This document shows positions 51,545-61,746 of a stretch of 64,000 bases of DNA, one piece after another. The stretch's first letter is position 1; each line of letters begins with the position of its first letter. A program made the translations under genes and the position numbers. Source of the stretch: Rhodococcus sp. 06-462-5. GTDB lineage: Bacteria > Actinomycetota > Actinomycetes > Mycobacteriales > Mycobacteriaceae. The notes under the pieces were generated by a model. The model saw nothing but the letters and a program-made list of their open reading frames with translations. It made no database searches and was not told the DNA's origin. The stretch covers positions 62,001 to 126,000 of the forward strand of contig NZ_NOYD01000018.1 of assembly GCF_002258315.1 (NCBI RefSeq). Direction: 5' to 3'.

Positions 51545-52834
51545 TCATCGAGTGGGCGGTAGAAGTACGGAAGACCCGAGGTACCGGCAGACCTGGAGAG
51601 CCAGCTCCAGATCGAGCCGGCCACTGGTCAGCGGCCTTCCCCGTGTCGCCTCGGCGCGCTCGAGCCGGTACTTGAGAGTATTCCGGTGGATGGTCATGGC
51701 GTCGGACGCGGCCGAGTGGTGGCTGCCCATCGAGAAGAACGTGAGCGTTGTTTCACGTAATCGTGCGTTGCTCTCGCTGTCTACCGCAAGTTGTCCAAGG
51801 CTCTCCTGCACCCATGCGCGAAGCCCTTCCATGTCGTGCGTCAGCATCGAGACGACTGCGAGGCTCCGGTCGGAGTACGCCACGACACGCGCCATATCGG
51901 TCCCGCCGGCCATTGCGACGAGTCGCGCGGCCTCTGCTTGCTCGTGACTGCGCCGGAAGCCCGTCACGCCGTGACCGACGATCCCGATGCTCGCCCGAGC
52001 ACCAGGCACCTTCGCCAGGGCGGCTGTCACGTCCTCGTGGTCGAGCGTCTCTCTGCTCGAACCTCGCGGGATCCATACCCACGCCGTACTTCGGTCGACG
52101 GCGGAGAACACGGGAGCCGAGAACGCCTTGACCGACGAGGCCAAGCGGCGCGCAGCGTGCTCGATCTCACGGAGCAAGTCGGTCTCGGGGTTGCTGCTCT
52201 CGCTCCAGATGATGAGGGCTACGTGATACTGATCGAGCCGGTACCCGGTCTCGGTCTCGAAGCTGGCGAACGACGTCTGCTTGCGCGCCAGGATCGAGTG
52301 CAGCATCGCCGTGTGTACGTGGCCCGACGTCGTGTTCCACCGCTGCTGCTCGGCCTCGTAGATGCCGAGCAGATAAAGGCAGATCCAGTCGACGAACTCG
52401 TAGATGACACTGGAGATATGGTGGAGGACTTGAAGTTTCATCTCTGCATCGCAGTCGAGCAAATGCACTTCTTCGAAGCACGAGGCCATCAGGTCGTCCT
52501 GCCCCATGTGGTAGGCCCTGACCAGCGAGTTGGCTGGAACGCCGCGCTGTGCGAGTCGCTCGGCATATTCGACGGCCGCGGTCGCGGGTTTCAGATTCGC
52601 TATGGCGATGTCGTTGATGAGTACATGAAAGATGGTCTCGATATTGCCTTCGGTGCTTGCTTCGAGTAGCGCGATGAGCCGCGGGTCACCGTCGAGGTAA
52701 TCGATCGTCGACAGTAGCTCGGCCATCGCGCGCGCAATCTCCGGCTGGCGGTCGTTGAGTCGCTGCCCCACGTACGAGACGCGCCGCTTCAACTCTTCCT
52801 TGTCTTGCGACGTCTTCGACGTCAGTGTCCTCAT
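51545..52834 (-). CDS. PucR-family transcriptional regulator
   Basis: Regulator of 429 aa with an RsbRD-like N-terminal helical part (residues 15-165), a GGDEF-like central part and the PucR C-terminal HTH_30: LRETTLTFFSMGSHHSAASD, AMTIHRNTLKYRLERAEATR, then DLELALQVCRYL. It faces the acyl-CoA ligase convergently and is divergent from the DUF3556 gene 800 bp away. It probably activates genes of this lipid or acid catabolic block. Confidence 0.85.
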   Translation of the reverse strand: MRTLTSKTSQDKEELKRRVSYVGQRLNDRQPEIARAMAELLSTIDYLDGDPRLIALLEASTEGNIETIFHVLINDIAIANLKPATAAVEYAERLAQRGVPANSLVRAYHMGQDDLMASCFEEVHLLDCDAEMKLQVLHHISSVIYEFVDWICLYLLGIYEAEQQRWNTTSGHVHTAMLHSILARKQTSFASFETETGYRLDQYHVALIIWSESSNPETDLLREIEHAARRLASSVKAFSAPVFSAVDRSTAWVWIPRGSSRETLDHEDVTAALAKVPGARASIGIVGHGVTGFRRSHEQAEAARLVAMAGGTDMARVVAYSDRSLAVVSMLTHDMEGLRAWVQESLGQLAVDSESNARLRETTLTFFSMGSHHSAASDAMTIHRNTLKYRLERAEATRGRPLTSGRLDLELALQVCRYLGSSVLLPPTR

Positions 52835-53650
52835 CGCGTCACCCCCGTCAGGTGAGGATGCGGCACCGAGATATCCACAAAGGCCGTGGGCTCAGGCAGA
52901 AGCCGACAACCGGTTCGAAGCCGACTACCGGGTGGGCGGCGGTGTGTGTTCCGAAGGATCGCGCCACCCGCGTCGGTGCAATGAAGTGTGTGGTTGCGAC
53001 GACGATACGGACGGTGACGAAAATCCCGAACGAACCCGAGCGCAACAGATGACTGGAATACGTCGGAGCTGTTGTCGGACAAAATAACTCCTTGAGGTGC
53101 CAGTCGCTGATCGGGCTGGGTGCAGTCACGCGGAACGACGTGTCCGCTCTCGAAGACGATGCTACCGCGCTACTCACGAAATTATAGCAACTAGCGAAAG
53201 GCTAGCTTAGGTCAGTTTGTTGCGACGGCGGATCCAGCCGAACTATGTGCAATTCCGCCGCCGCCGACGCCGTCCGACGCGTCGCGTCCATTCCCTGTCG
53301 TAGGCAGTTCATGGCTTGTGCAGCGTGCACAAATGAGCGTGCGATCTTCGTACTTCATCCCCGTAGATGACGACTGCGCACCCCCGTAGTGTCCTGATTC
53401 ACACCTCCCGGTGTGCTCCACGCCACTCCTCGGGACCGCAGGCACGAGTTCGCCCCGGCGTACCTGTCATGACTCCAGCTCACCACCTGTTTCTGAAGCG
53501 CCTGCCCGCAGTTGGCTGGTCATGGGGAACAAGCTGCTAACCCCAGCGGAGTCGGCCGCACCACCCCAGTCACGTAACCGACGCTTCGGTCGAATACGCC
53601 TGCGCGCGAGACGGACCGGACACCTCACACGAAGAAGTAAGGAGAACACG
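52835..53650. other. 816-bp divergent regulatory region
   Basis: No supported gene; frames are Arg/Pro-rich. It includes CTAGC-GAAAG-GCTAG (53191-53205), the 13-mer ATTATAGCAACTA (53181-53193), which recurs inverted at 63604-63616, and TTGTGC-AGCGT-GCACAA (53316-53332). These are candidate promoter and operator elements for the PucR and DUF3556 genes. Confidence 0.4.
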
Positions 53651-55507
53651 ATGGGACTCAAGACAGGGGACTTTCCTCCGGTCGACCCGGCCACGTTCCT
53701 CGCCACGCCGTACCAGGAGCGCATCAAAATCCTCTCCCGACACTGGGTCGACTATGGTTTCGGCACCCCCAAGATCACCGCGTTGACCTACATCGCACGG
53801 CTGTTCTTCCCGTTCATGATCGGCGGAATCGTCCTGAACTCGCTGACTTCCGGGATCAGCCCCCTCGACGTCGGGCAGTGGTGGAACGAACCGATCTTCT
53901 ATCAGAAGGCAATACTGTGGATCCTGCTGCTGGAATCCATCGGGTACGGCGGTTCCTGGGGGCCGTTGTCCGGTCACTTCGAGCCCAAGACAGGAGGGTT
54001 TCGCTATTGGGCGAAGCCGCGGACCATCCGCCTCGCACCATGGCCGGGCAAGGTGCCTTTCACCTCCGGCGACGAGCGCACCGTGTTCGACACGCTGCTG
54101 TACATGGTCTACATCGCGGTGCTGGCCGTGGCTCTGGTGCTGCCGGGCGTGTCCAGCTCTTCGCTGGATTCAGTGGTCGGTGCCGACAATCATGGGCTTG
54201 TCGCTCCGGGCCTCGCGATCGCCGTCGGGGTGCTGCTCGTGCTGAACGGGCTCCGCGACAAGGTCATCTTCGTGGGCGCACGCGGTGAGCAGTACCTGCC
54301 GGCACTCGTCTTCTTCGGCTTCTTTCCGTTCGTCGACATGATCGTCGCGGCGAAGATCCTGATCGTCTCGGTTTGGGTCGGAGCGGGTGTGTCGAAGCTC
54401 GGCCACCACGTCTCGATGGTAATTCCACCGATGATGAGCAATACCCCCTGGCTGACTTCGATCAGAGTCAAGCGGATGAACTACCGCAACTTCCCCGACG
54501 ACCTGCGCCCGTCCCGCCTGGGCACCTCAGTGGCCCACGTCGGCGGAACGCTCGTGGAGATCGTAACGCCGTTCGTGCTGTTGTTCTCGACGAACATGAC
54601 GTCCACCGTCATCGCCATCGGAGTCATGCTGCTGTTCCACCTGGTCATCACCTCGACGTTCCCGCTGGCCACGCCGCTGGAATGGAACGTGCTGTTCATG
54701 TACCTGACCGTGTTCCTGTTCGCCGGCTTCCCGGCGGGCGGCGGATTTGCGGTGAGCGACATGCATGGGGGCCTGCTGGCGCTGACGCTCGTCGGGTTGC
54801 TCTTCTTTCCAGTGCTCGGCAACTTACGCCCCGACCTCGTCTCGTTCCTCCCGTCCATGCGTCAGTACGCCGGCAACTGGGCGACGGGCTTCTGGGCAAT
54901 GGCACCCGGCGCCGAAGCCAAATTGAACGAGCACATCGTCAAGTCGGCACCGATGACCTATGACCAGCTTTCGGCAACTTACGGCCCCGAAGTGTCCGAG
55001 GTCGTGCTGCACCAGATCCTCGGCTGGCGATCACTGCACAGCCAGGGTCGCGGTCTCAACTCGGTCATGATCAAAACGTTGGGCGACGACATCAACCACT
55101 ACACGCTGCGTGAGGCCGAGTTCAGCTGTAATGCGGTAGTGGCCTTCAACTTCGGCGATGGCCACCTGCACAGCCCGCAGTTGATCGAGGCGATCCAGAA
55201 GCGCTGCAATTTCGCTCCCGGTGAGTTCGTAGTGGTCTGGATCGAGTCCGAGCCGATCTTCGGAGGTCGTCAGCAGTACCTCGTGGTGGACGCGGCCATC
55301 GGCATCGTCGAGCGGGGCAGCTATGCCGTGAGGGACGCCATCGTCGAGCAGCCCTGGTTACCCAACGGGCCCATCGCGACGGAGGTGCACTGGCATCTGC
55401 ACGGCTACGAGCGAATCAGCCATCCCAAAGTCGCATCGGCGAACCCAGCCGCCACCGGCGTCGCCGATCCCGACATCGTCAATTCGACCGACGCGGTCGA
55501 CGCGTGA
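53651..55507 (+). CDS. DUF3556 transmembrane protein
   Basis: Protein of 618 aa; ATG 53651 is chosen for its AAGGAG ribosome binding site, although the frame extends upstream. It begins MGLKTGDFPPVDPATFLATP and carries about 10 helices, with loops such as GYGGSWGPLSGHFEPKTGGF and VSKLGHHVSMVIPPMMSNTP. This matches a family (DUF3556) found mainly in mycolic-acid bacteria. Histidines near helix ends could bind metal as in membrane desaturases or hydroxylases, but this is not shown. It is translationally coupled (GTGA) to an FAD oxidoreductase, so it may act with it. Confidence 0.75.
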   Translation: MGLKTGDFPPVDPATFLATPYQERIKILSRHWVDYGFGTPKITALTYIARLFFPFMIGGIVLNSLTSGISPLDVGQWWNEPIFYQKAILWILLLESIGYGGSWGPLSGHFEPKTGGFRYWAKPRTIRLAPWPGKVPFTSGDERTVFDTLLYMVYIAVLAVALVLPGVSSSSLDSVVGADNHGLVAPGLAIAVGVLLVLNGLRDKVIFVGARGEQYLPALVFFGFFPFVDMIVAAKILIVSVWVGAGVSKLGHHVSMVIPPMMSNTPWLTSIRVKRMNYRNFPDDLRPSRLGTSVAHVGGTLVEIVTPFVLLFSTNMTSTVIAIGVMLLFHLVITSTFPLATPLEWNVLFMYLTVFLFAGFPAGGGFAVSDMHGGLLALTLVGLLFFPVLGNLRPDLVSFLPSMRQYAGNWATGFWAMAPGAEAKLNEHIVKSAPMTYDQLSATYGPEVSEVVLHQILGWRSLHSQGRGLNSVMIKTLGDDINHYTLREAEFSCNAVVAFNFGDGHLHSPQLIEAIQKRCNFAPGEFVVVWIESEPIFGGRQQYLVVDAAIGIVERGSYAVRDAIVEQPWLPNGPIATEVHWHLHGYERISHPKVASANPAATGVADPDIVNSTDAVDA

Positions 55508-56919
55508 CCAGTGCGGTCGTTGTCGGCAGTGGGCCCAACGGTCTCGCTGCCGCTCTCACCCTCGCCGCCGAGGGGGTGTCGGTCCGCGTGCTCGAGGCCG
55601 CCGACACCCCTGGAGGTGGTACCCGCAGCAGCGAACTGACGCTGCCCGGGTTGATACACGACGAATGCTCCGGGTTCCACCCGCTGGCCGTCGACACCCC
55701 GTTCTCCCGTGGGTTCGACCTCCAGTCACACGGACTGACGTGGCTGTGGCCGGAAATTCAGTACGCCCACCCCCTCGACGGCGGGCGGGGCGCTGCGGCG
55801 TGGCAGTCCGTCGACGAGACGTCCGCGGCACTCGGTGTCGACGGCAAGCGGTGGATCTCGGTGTTCGGCGCACTCACTGACCGGTTCGACGACATCACCG
55901 TCGACTTCCTCCAGCCGATCTTGCACGTGCCGGCCCACCCCCTGAAGCTCGCGCGCTTCGGTGCGTACGCCGGGCTGCCGGCAAACGTGCTGGCCCGTGT
56001 GTGGTCCACCGAGGAGGCCCGCGCCCTTTTCGCCGGCGTCGCCGCGCATGCCTTTCGGCCCTTCAGCTCCCCCGTCTCGTCAGCCGTAGGCGTCGCTCTC
56101 GGCGCGGCAGCTCATCGTTACGGGTGGCCCGTGGCCGAGGGTGGATCCGGCACCATCAGCCGGGCCATGATCTCACTGCTCGAAAGCCTCGGGGGCAAAG
56201 TCGAGACTGGTATCGAGGTCGAAACGCTCGACGAGCTGGGGTCACCCGATCTGGTGATGTTGGACGTCGCTCCGAGTGCCGCGGCCCGCATCGCGGGTGA
56301 TCGCATGCCACGCCACGTCGCGAGGGCACTGCGACGGTTCCGGCACGGGCCCGGCTCTTTCAAGGTCGAGTTCGCGATCGCAGGTGAGGTGCCCTGGACG
56401 TACGAGCCTGCACGCCGCTGCGGCACTGTCCACGTAGGAGGGGCTCTGAGCGAGATCGCGGCGACCGAGCGGCAGGTCAACCGAGGCCAGATGCCCGAAC
56501 GGCCCTTCGTCCTCGCCGGTCAGCAGTATGTAGCCGACCCCTCACGTTCCCACGATGGGGTCAACCCGTTCTACGCCTACGCGCACGTGCCTTCCGGCTG
56601 GACGGGTGACGCGACCTCGCTGATCGAAAACCAGATCGAACGCTTCGCCCCCGGTTTCAAGGACCGGATCCTCGACCGCCGCGTCCGTGACGTGGCGGCG
56701 ATGGAGGCCCACAACGCCAACTACATCGGAGGCGACGTCGTGACCGGGGCCAACGACCCTCTGCAGCTGGTGTTCCGTCCCCGCGCCACGCTGAACCCCT
56801 ACTCCACGGGCATCGAAGGGGTCTCGCTCTGCTCGGCCGCCACGCCACCCGGCGCCGGCGCTCACGGAATGTGCGGGTACAACGCCGCTAAGCGAGCACT
56901 TCAGCGTCTGCGAGCGTGA
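55504..56919 (+). CDS. NAD(P)/FAD-dependent oxidoreductase (phytoene-desaturase-like)
   Basis: Flavoprotein of 471 aa. GTG start overlaps the DUF3556 stop. The dinucleotide fold is at the N-terminus: VVVGSGPNGLAAALTLAAEG (G-x-G-x-x-G), then VRVLEAADTPGGGTRSSELT. The C-terminal FAD motif is GVSLCSAATPPGAGAHGMCG. This pattern is that of carotenoid desaturase-like amine-oxidase-fold enzymes. The substrate is unknown; the coupling with DUF3556 suggests a membrane lipid substrate. Confidence 0.85.
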   Translation: MTSAVVVGSGPNGLAAALTLAAEGVSVRVLEAADTPGGGTRSSELTLPGLIHDECSGFHPLAVDTPFSRGFDLQSHGLTWLWPEIQYAHPLDGGRGAAAWQSVDETSAALGVDGKRWISVFGALTDRFDDITVDFLQPILHVPAHPLKLARFGAYAGLPANVLARVWSTEEARALFAGVAAHAFRPFSSPVSSAVGVALGAAAHRYGWPVAEGGSGTISRAMISLLESLGGKVETGIEVETLDELGSPDLVMLDVAPSAAARIAGDRMPRHVARALRRFRHGPGSFKVEFAIAGEVPWTYEPARRCGTVHVGGALSEIAATERQVNRGQMPERPFVLAGQQYVADPSRSHDGVNPFYAYAHVPSGWTGDATSLIENQIERFAPGFKDRILDRRVRDVAAMEAHNANYIGGDVVTGANDPLQLVFRPRATLNPYSTGIEGVSLCSAATPPGAGAHGMCGYNAAKRALQRLRA

Positions 56920-56974
56920 ACACCCGTGAGCCGAAATCGCCCAGGGAACTCGGAGTGGGGGAGCACCTTCTTGG

Positions 56975-58537
56975 TCACGCCGATCTCAACTCGCGCTTGA
57001 GGATCTTGCCGGTCGATGTCGTCGGGAACGCGTCGACGAAGGTGACGGAGCGCGGATACTTGTAGGCGGCGAATTCATTTCTGCCCCAAGCCACGAGCTC
57101 GGCCTCGGTGACGTCGTCATGATTCTTGTTCTTGAGTACGAAGGCCGTGATTTCTTCCCCGTGGGATTCGTGCGGGACGCCGATCACGGCGACCATCGAG
57201 ACAGCGGGGTGCTCCATCAAGACCTCCTCGAGCTCGCGGGGGTAGACGTTGAAGCCGCCGCGAATGATCATGTCTTTCGACCGGTCCACGATGTAGTAAA
57301 AGCCGTCGGCGTCCTTCTTCGCGAGGTCCCCGGTGCGGAACCATCGATCATTCATGACAACGAGCGAGGCCTCGGGGCGGTTGAAGTAGCCCTTCATGAC
57401 ATTGGGGCCTCTGATCGCGATCTCGCCGATCGCGTCCGGGTCGTCCGGTACGTCGGACCAGTCGTCGCCGATCAGTTTCATCGCGACTCCGGGGATCGGC
57501 CGGCCGACCGAGCCTATTCGAGGGTCGGCGCCAGGGCGCGAGAAGCTGGCGGCCGGAGACGTCTCGGAGAGCCCGTAGCCCTCCAGGACCGTGACCGAGA
57601 ACCGTTCCCGAAATTCCCGGTGCAGCTCGCCGGCCATGGCCGAACCGCCGGCGATTGCGGTATGCAGGTGTGCCGCAAGGGCGGTGGCCTCGTTGTCGTT
57701 GGCAATTTCTTGCAGAAGGCCCCAGTACATCGTGGGTACGCCGCCGAACGTCGTGACGCGTTCCTCGATCATCAGATCGATGGCTGCTCGCGCATCGAAT
57801 CGCGGCAACATGACCAGAGTGTTTCCCCGGGCGAGGCCGGCGTTCTGCATGATCGTTTGACCGAAGGAGTGGAACAGGGGAAGGGCGCAGAGCGCAACGT
57901 CGGGCGTTCCCGCTCCGGTATCGAGCAGATCGGCCATCGTGAGAGCGTTCGACACCATGTTCCGGTGAGTCAGTTGCGCGCCCTTGGGTCGACCGGTGGT
58001 TCCCGAGGTGTACAGGATGACGGCGGTGTCGTCGTCGCTTCGATGGACTGTTGTGAACGTCCGTGGCTGCTCTGCGACAGCCGGTGCGTACAGCGTTGTT
58101 CCCGCGTCGGAACGCGTCGACCCCGGGTCCGTGGTGATGAGGAAGAAATCGGTGCATGTCGCGGCGGCGTCGAATCCTTCACGCGCGGCGGTGCCGATAG
58201 GGAGCGCCGCCGTCCCCTCGACTGCGAAGTACGCCTTCGCCTGCGAATCGACCAGGTGGTATGCGATCTCGCGCGGTTTGAGCAGGATGTTCAGAGGCAC
58301 GACGGTGGCCCCGGCCTTGAGGATCCCGAAGTAGACGATCGTGAAGTGCGGAACGTTCGGTGACGAGAGGGCTACGTTGTCACCGGGCCGAATACCACGT
58401 GACACGAGCAGGTTGGCGACTCGGTTCGCTGCGTCGTCGAGCTGAGAGTAGGACATTCGTGTGTTCTGGGAGACCACTGCTGTGCTGTCCGGACGGGACG
58501 CCGCGGTCGATTCGAGAAGTGTGGCGAGGTGGGTCAT
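56975..58537 (-). CDS. Long-chain acyl-CoA ligase (AMP-dependent)
   Basis: Enzyme of 520 aa, ANL superfamily. Motifs: ILYTSGTTGRPKGAQLTH, LEGYGLSETSPAASFSRPG, RWFRTGDLAKKDADGFYYIV, and the catalytic lysine near the end in TSTGKILKRELRS. The length and motifs fit fatty acyl-CoA synthetases of actinobacteria. It is followed on the same strand, upstream in transcription, by the acyl-CoA dehydrogenase unit, so the four genes 61659 to 56975 may form one transcript. Confidence 0.9.
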   Translation of the reverse strand: MTHLATLLESTAASRPDSTAVVSQNTRMSYSQLDDAANRVANLLVSRGIRPGDNVALSSPNVPHFTIVYFGILKAGATVVPLNILLKPREIAYHLVDSQAKAYFAVEGTAALPIGTAAREGFDAAATCTDFFLITTDPGSTRSDAGTTLYAPAVAEQPRTFTTVHRSDDDTAVILYTSGTTGRPKGAQLTHRNMVSNALTMADLLDTGAGTPDVALCALPLFHSFGQTIMQNAGLARGNTLVMLPRFDARAAIDLMIEERVTTFGGVPTMYWGLLQEIANDNEATALAAHLHTAIAGGSAMAGELHREFRERFSVTVLEGYGLSETSPAASFSRPGADPRIGSVGRPIPGVAMKLIGDDWSDVPDDPDAIGEIAIRGPNVMKGYFNRPEASLVVMNDRWFRTGDLAKKDADGFYYIVDRSKDMIIRGGFNVYPRELEEVLMEHPAVSMVAVIGVPHESHGEEITAFVLKNKNHDDVTEAELVAWGRNEFAAYKYPRSVTFVDAFPTTSTGKILKRELRSA

Positions 58538-58577
58538 GGTCTCTCCTGGTGCCTGAGTGGTCGTCCCCGGGTGTAGC

Positions 58578-59810
58578 TCATCCGGTGATCTCCTTGCCGA
58601 ATATGTTGCGAGCGATGACCCATTTCAGGATTTCGTTGGCACCCTCGTAGATCTCGCCGATCTTGCTGTCGCGGTAGATCGCCTCGACGGGACCGGGTGT
58701 GGCGTCCGCGCTGACCTCGCGGGCGAATCCGAGGCCACCGAACGCCTGGACGGCATCGCGAGCGATGTCCACGGCGAGTCGGGTGCCGTAGATCTTGGCC
58801 ATCGACGCCTCGGGTTCCGGGAACACCTCGCCGGAGTCGCGTCGTAGGGCGGCTTTGAGGTACAGCGTGCGCGCGTTCTCGATCTCCGTGGCTCGGTCTG
58901 CCATCAGGAATTGCCAATGCTGATTCGCAGCGAGCTTGCGGCCGAAGGCTTCTCGGCTCGACAAGTGGGCGACGGTGTGGTCGAAGGCGGCCTGCGCCAT
59001 ACCGACGCCGGCAGCCGCGATGCCGATCCGACCCAGCGTCAGGGTCGCAAGTGCCTGCCGCAGACCATGCCCCGGCTCGCCCCCGAGCAGCGCCACCACG
59101 GGAAGCTCGACGTCGTCGAACCCGACGTCAGCAGTGAGCTGTCCGCGATTTCCCATCTTCAGGTCGGCCTCGCCGACACGAACGCCAGGCAGGGTGGTGT
59201 CGACGATGAACATCGACATCCGATCCCCGGTTCGAGCGAGCGTGACGATGAAGCCGGCGACCGGTGAGTTGGAGATCCAGCGCTTGTGGCCGTTGAGTAC
59301 CCAAGTGTCCCCGTGCTGTACGGCGGACGTCTTCAGCGCCTGGGGGCTGAGGTCCGACGACGCTTCGGGCTCTGTGGTCGCGAAAGCGCCGATGAGCGTG
59401 CCCTCGGCCAGCGGCCGCAGCCACCTGTGTTGCTGCTCAGCGGTGCCGTGGGTCAGCGCACTGCCGGCGAGGATGCAGTGCACATCGAAGACTGCCGCGA
59501 TGCTGCTCGAGTAATAGGCCAACTCCTCGATCGCCACTGCGGTCGCGGTGACCGGATGCGCGAGGTCCTCGCCACCCACCTCGGCGGCGAACGGCAGCCG
59601 GAACAGTCCTGCCGAGGCGAGGTCGTCGAAGACGTCACGCGGGAAACCGTCCGATCGCTCGTCGCCGTTGGCGATCCTGCGTGCCGCCGGCGCGACCGAA
59701 TCAGTGGCGATCTTGCGCACCCGCTCGCGGACCTCCCGAGTCTCGGCAGGGGAAAGCAGGTCGTGGTATAGCCGGTCGGCCTGTCGGACGGGGTGATGGG
59801 TGGTTGTCAT
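58578..59810 (-). CDS. Acyl-CoA dehydrogenase
   Basis: FAD enzyme of 410 aa, ATG 59810 (MTTTHHPVRQADRLYHDLLS). Family blocks: IGAFATTEPEASSDLSPQAL, TWVLNGHKRWISNSPVAGFI, the helical C-terminal part AAAGVGMAQAAFDHTVAHLS, and QAFGGLGFAREVSADATPGP, YRDSKIGEIYEGANEILKWV. It would make the 2-enoyl-CoA. Its start overlaps the SDR stop by 4 nt. Confidence 0.92.
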   Translation of the reverse strand: MTTTHHPVRQADRLYHDLLSPAETREVRERVRKIATDSVAPAARRIANGDERSDGFPRDVFDDLASAGLFRLPFAAEVGGEDLAHPVTATAVAIEELAYYSSSIAAVFDVHCILAGSALTHGTAEQQHRWLRPLAEGTLIGAFATTEPEASSDLSPQALKTSAVQHGDTWVLNGHKRWISNSPVAGFIVTLARTGDRMSMFIVDTTLPGVRVGEADLKMGNRGQLTADVGFDDVELPVVALLGGEPGHGLRQALATLTLGRIGIAAAGVGMAQAAFDHTVAHLSSREAFGRKLAANQHWQFLMADRATEIENARTLYLKAALRRDSGEVFPEPEASMAKIYGTRLAVDIARDAVQAFGGLGFAREVSADATPGPVEAIYRDSKIGEIYEGANEILKWVIARNIFGKEITG

Positions 59811-60703
59811 CGCGACTTCGAGTACTCGTTGTGGGGCTGGAGTGCTGCTGTTCTCAGCGGACTCTCTTCGATTCTCTGCAGACTCAATTCGATGGCTCCG
59901 GCGATGGTGGTGTCGGAGAAACCGAAGCGGTCGACGAGCAGACGGATCAAGCCTGGTGCCAGCGCTGCCGAGCGCATGGTGCGGGGGGTGACAACCTGCG
60001 CCGAGCGTCGCTCGATTCCCAGAAGGATGTCTTTGACCACGTTTTCGGGTGGGATGAGTTGGAAGGCTCCCTCGAAGTTGTCGAACAGGCGCACAGCGTC
60101 CTTCTGCGCGAGCGCTTCGTCGACCAGCGGGGTTTTGAAGAAGGACGGGTGGACGCTGCCGACGGTGACTCCGAGGTGGCGGAATTCGAGCCGGAGCGAG
60201 TCGCACAGTGCCCACACGCCGGCCTTACTGGAGGTGTAGCTGCCGTGTAACGGAGCGTGGACGAAGCTTGCCATCGAGGCTACGGCCATCAGGTGTCCGC
60301 GGCGCTCCTGGACGTAGGGCGCGGCCGCGCGGAACGTGCGCCACACTCCGAGGAGGTTGATGTCCACGACGCGTTCGAATGCTGTGGGGTCGGTGGCCGT
60401 CAGTGGGCCGGCGACATTGCCGATTCCGGCTCCGGCGATGACGACATCGATGCGCCCGAAGTGTTCCTCGACCTCACGCATGGCGGTTTCGAGGCTGCCG
60501 AGGTCTCGGACATCGACTCGCCAGCCGCGGGCGACTCGCGTTCCGCCGAGACGTTCCGCCTGAGCGGTGACGGCGTCGGCGTCGAGGTCGAGCAGTGCAA
60601 CATTGGCGTGGCGTGCACGGAGCGCGTCGGCGAGCATCTGTCCGAGCCCTCCTGCGGCACCGGTAATGACGACCGTGCGTCCAGCGACGTCGTACTTTTT
60701 CAT
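59807..60703 (-). CDS. Short-chain dehydrogenase/reductase
   Basis: SDR of 298 aa, ATG 60703. Motifs: VVITGAAGGLGQMLA for the cofactor, VVIAGAGIGNVAGPL for strand four, and S-x-Y-x3-K in HGSYTSSKAGVWAL. The length includes a C-terminal extension of about 40 residues. It is coupled by 4-nt overlaps to the hydrolase before and the acyl-CoA dehydrogenase after. It probably oxidises or reduces a 3-hydroxy/keto intermediate of the same pathway. Confidence 0.88.
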   Translation of the reverse strand: MKKYDVAGRTVVITGAAGGLGQMLADALRARHANVALLDLDADAVTAQAERLGGTRVARGWRVDVRDLGSLETAMREVEEHFGRIDVVIAGAGIGNVAGPLTATDPTAFERVVDINLLGVWRTFRAAAPYVQERRGHLMAVASMASFVHAPLHGSYTSSKAGVWALCDSLRLEFRHLGVTVGSVHPSFFKTPLVDEALAQKDAVRLFDNFEGAFQLIPPENVVKDILLGIERRSAQVVTPRTMRSAALAPGLIRLLVDRFGFSDTTIAGAIELSLQRIEESPLRTAALQPHNEYSKSR

Positions 60704-61659
60704 CGATTGGTTCCTTCCGAATGATTGAGGGAAATGTTCGAGCTGCCCTGGTTCGTGGGTACGTGGCGTTGGAGGAACTCGATTTGGTCCGAGACGACTT
60801 CCTCGAACAGGTCTCCGATGTAGATGTCGAAATGGCCCGCGTCGTAGAGTCGGATCTCGCCGCGAGGGGCGTTCCGAGCGTGTCTGATGGCTGCTCGCAC
60901 CGGCGCGATCGTGTCGTGTTCGCAGAGCCCGAACATGATCGGACACTTGATGTCTCGTGCGCGTCGTCCGGGTATGTGAAAAGGGATCCTCAGCATGAGG
61001 CGAGCAGGCACGTCCTGCGGCATGTCGGGCATGTTCGAGGCGAGGAGAAGAGCGTGGAAGCCGGCCAACGAATCCGGGGCTGTCATCATCGCTGCAGTTC
61101 CGGGTCGACCTGTGGCGGGTATGCGTACTGGGCTTCGACCCGACCTCACGCTGGCACGATCGCGTAGCGCCTTCACCATGAGTGCGAACGATGTTCTGGG
61201 GGAGATCCGAAGGACCGATGACGGGCCGTCGGTGAAGGGGCATTGTGTGATGGCAGCAACGATGCGGGGATCGTCCGCCGCAGTGATCATGACGTTGCCG
61301 CCGCCGAACGAGGTTCCCCAGACCACGACCCTGTTCGGGTCGATGTCGGGAAGCGATCGGGCGTAGGTGACGGCGTTGCGCCAGTCCTCGAGTTGGCGGT
61401 CGATGTCGATCAGCTCACGCGGTTGGCCGCTGCTTGCGCCGAAGTGCCGATAGTCGAAAACCAGACACGCATAGCCTGCGTCGCGGAAGCGTTCGGCGAA
61501 GGCGTACAGCCGAAGCTCCTTGACGCCGGCGATCCCGTGCGCCAGGACGACGATCGGCACCGGCCCATCATCTGCCGCTGTGTCGGGCATGTACAACCAG
61601 GCGCCGCACTGCTCCTCGCCCGAGTCGAATCGGACGTCGGAGCGGTCGGGTGTATTCAT
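60700..61659 (-). CDS. Alpha/beta hydrolase
   Basis: Protein of 319 aa. The N-terminal strands contain IVVLAHGIAGVKELRLYAFA with the oxyanion loop; the nucleophile elbow is VVWGTSFGGGNVM (G-x-S-x-G with Ser), and the acid/His are expected in FGLCEHDTIAP and DAGHFDIYIG. It resembles the Xaa-Pro/dienelactone-type hydrolases of actinobacteria. It is the first gene of the operon that continues with SDR, acyl-CoA dehydrogenase and acyl-CoA ligase. Confidence 0.85.
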   Translation of the reverse strand: MNTPDRSDVRFDSGEEQCGAWLYMPDTAADDGPVPIVVLAHGIAGVKELRLYAFAERFRDAGYACLVFDYRHFGASSGQPRELIDIDRQLEDWRNAVTYARSLPDIDPNRVVVWGTSFGGGNVMITAADDPRIVAAITQCPFTDGPSSVLRISPRTSFALMVKALRDRASVRSGRSPVRIPATGRPGTAAMMTAPDSLAGFHALLLASNMPDMPQDVPARLMLRIPFHIPGRRARDIKCPIMFGLCEHDTIAPVRAAIRHARNAPRGEIRLYDAGHFDIYIGDLFEEVVSDQIEFLQRHVPTNQGSSNISLNHSEGTNR

Positions 61660-61746
61660 GTTGGTGCCTTTCTTCGGTACGGGATGTGGTTGGTGTCTCG
61701 TACCGGTGATCCATATCGGGCTCTGGTCGACACGACCGAGAGAAAC

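Noticed and set aside
52908..52930. tRNA T-arm-like sequence CCGGTTCGAAGCCG
   Set aside because: No acceptor stem, anticodon arm or CCA-side pairing around it.
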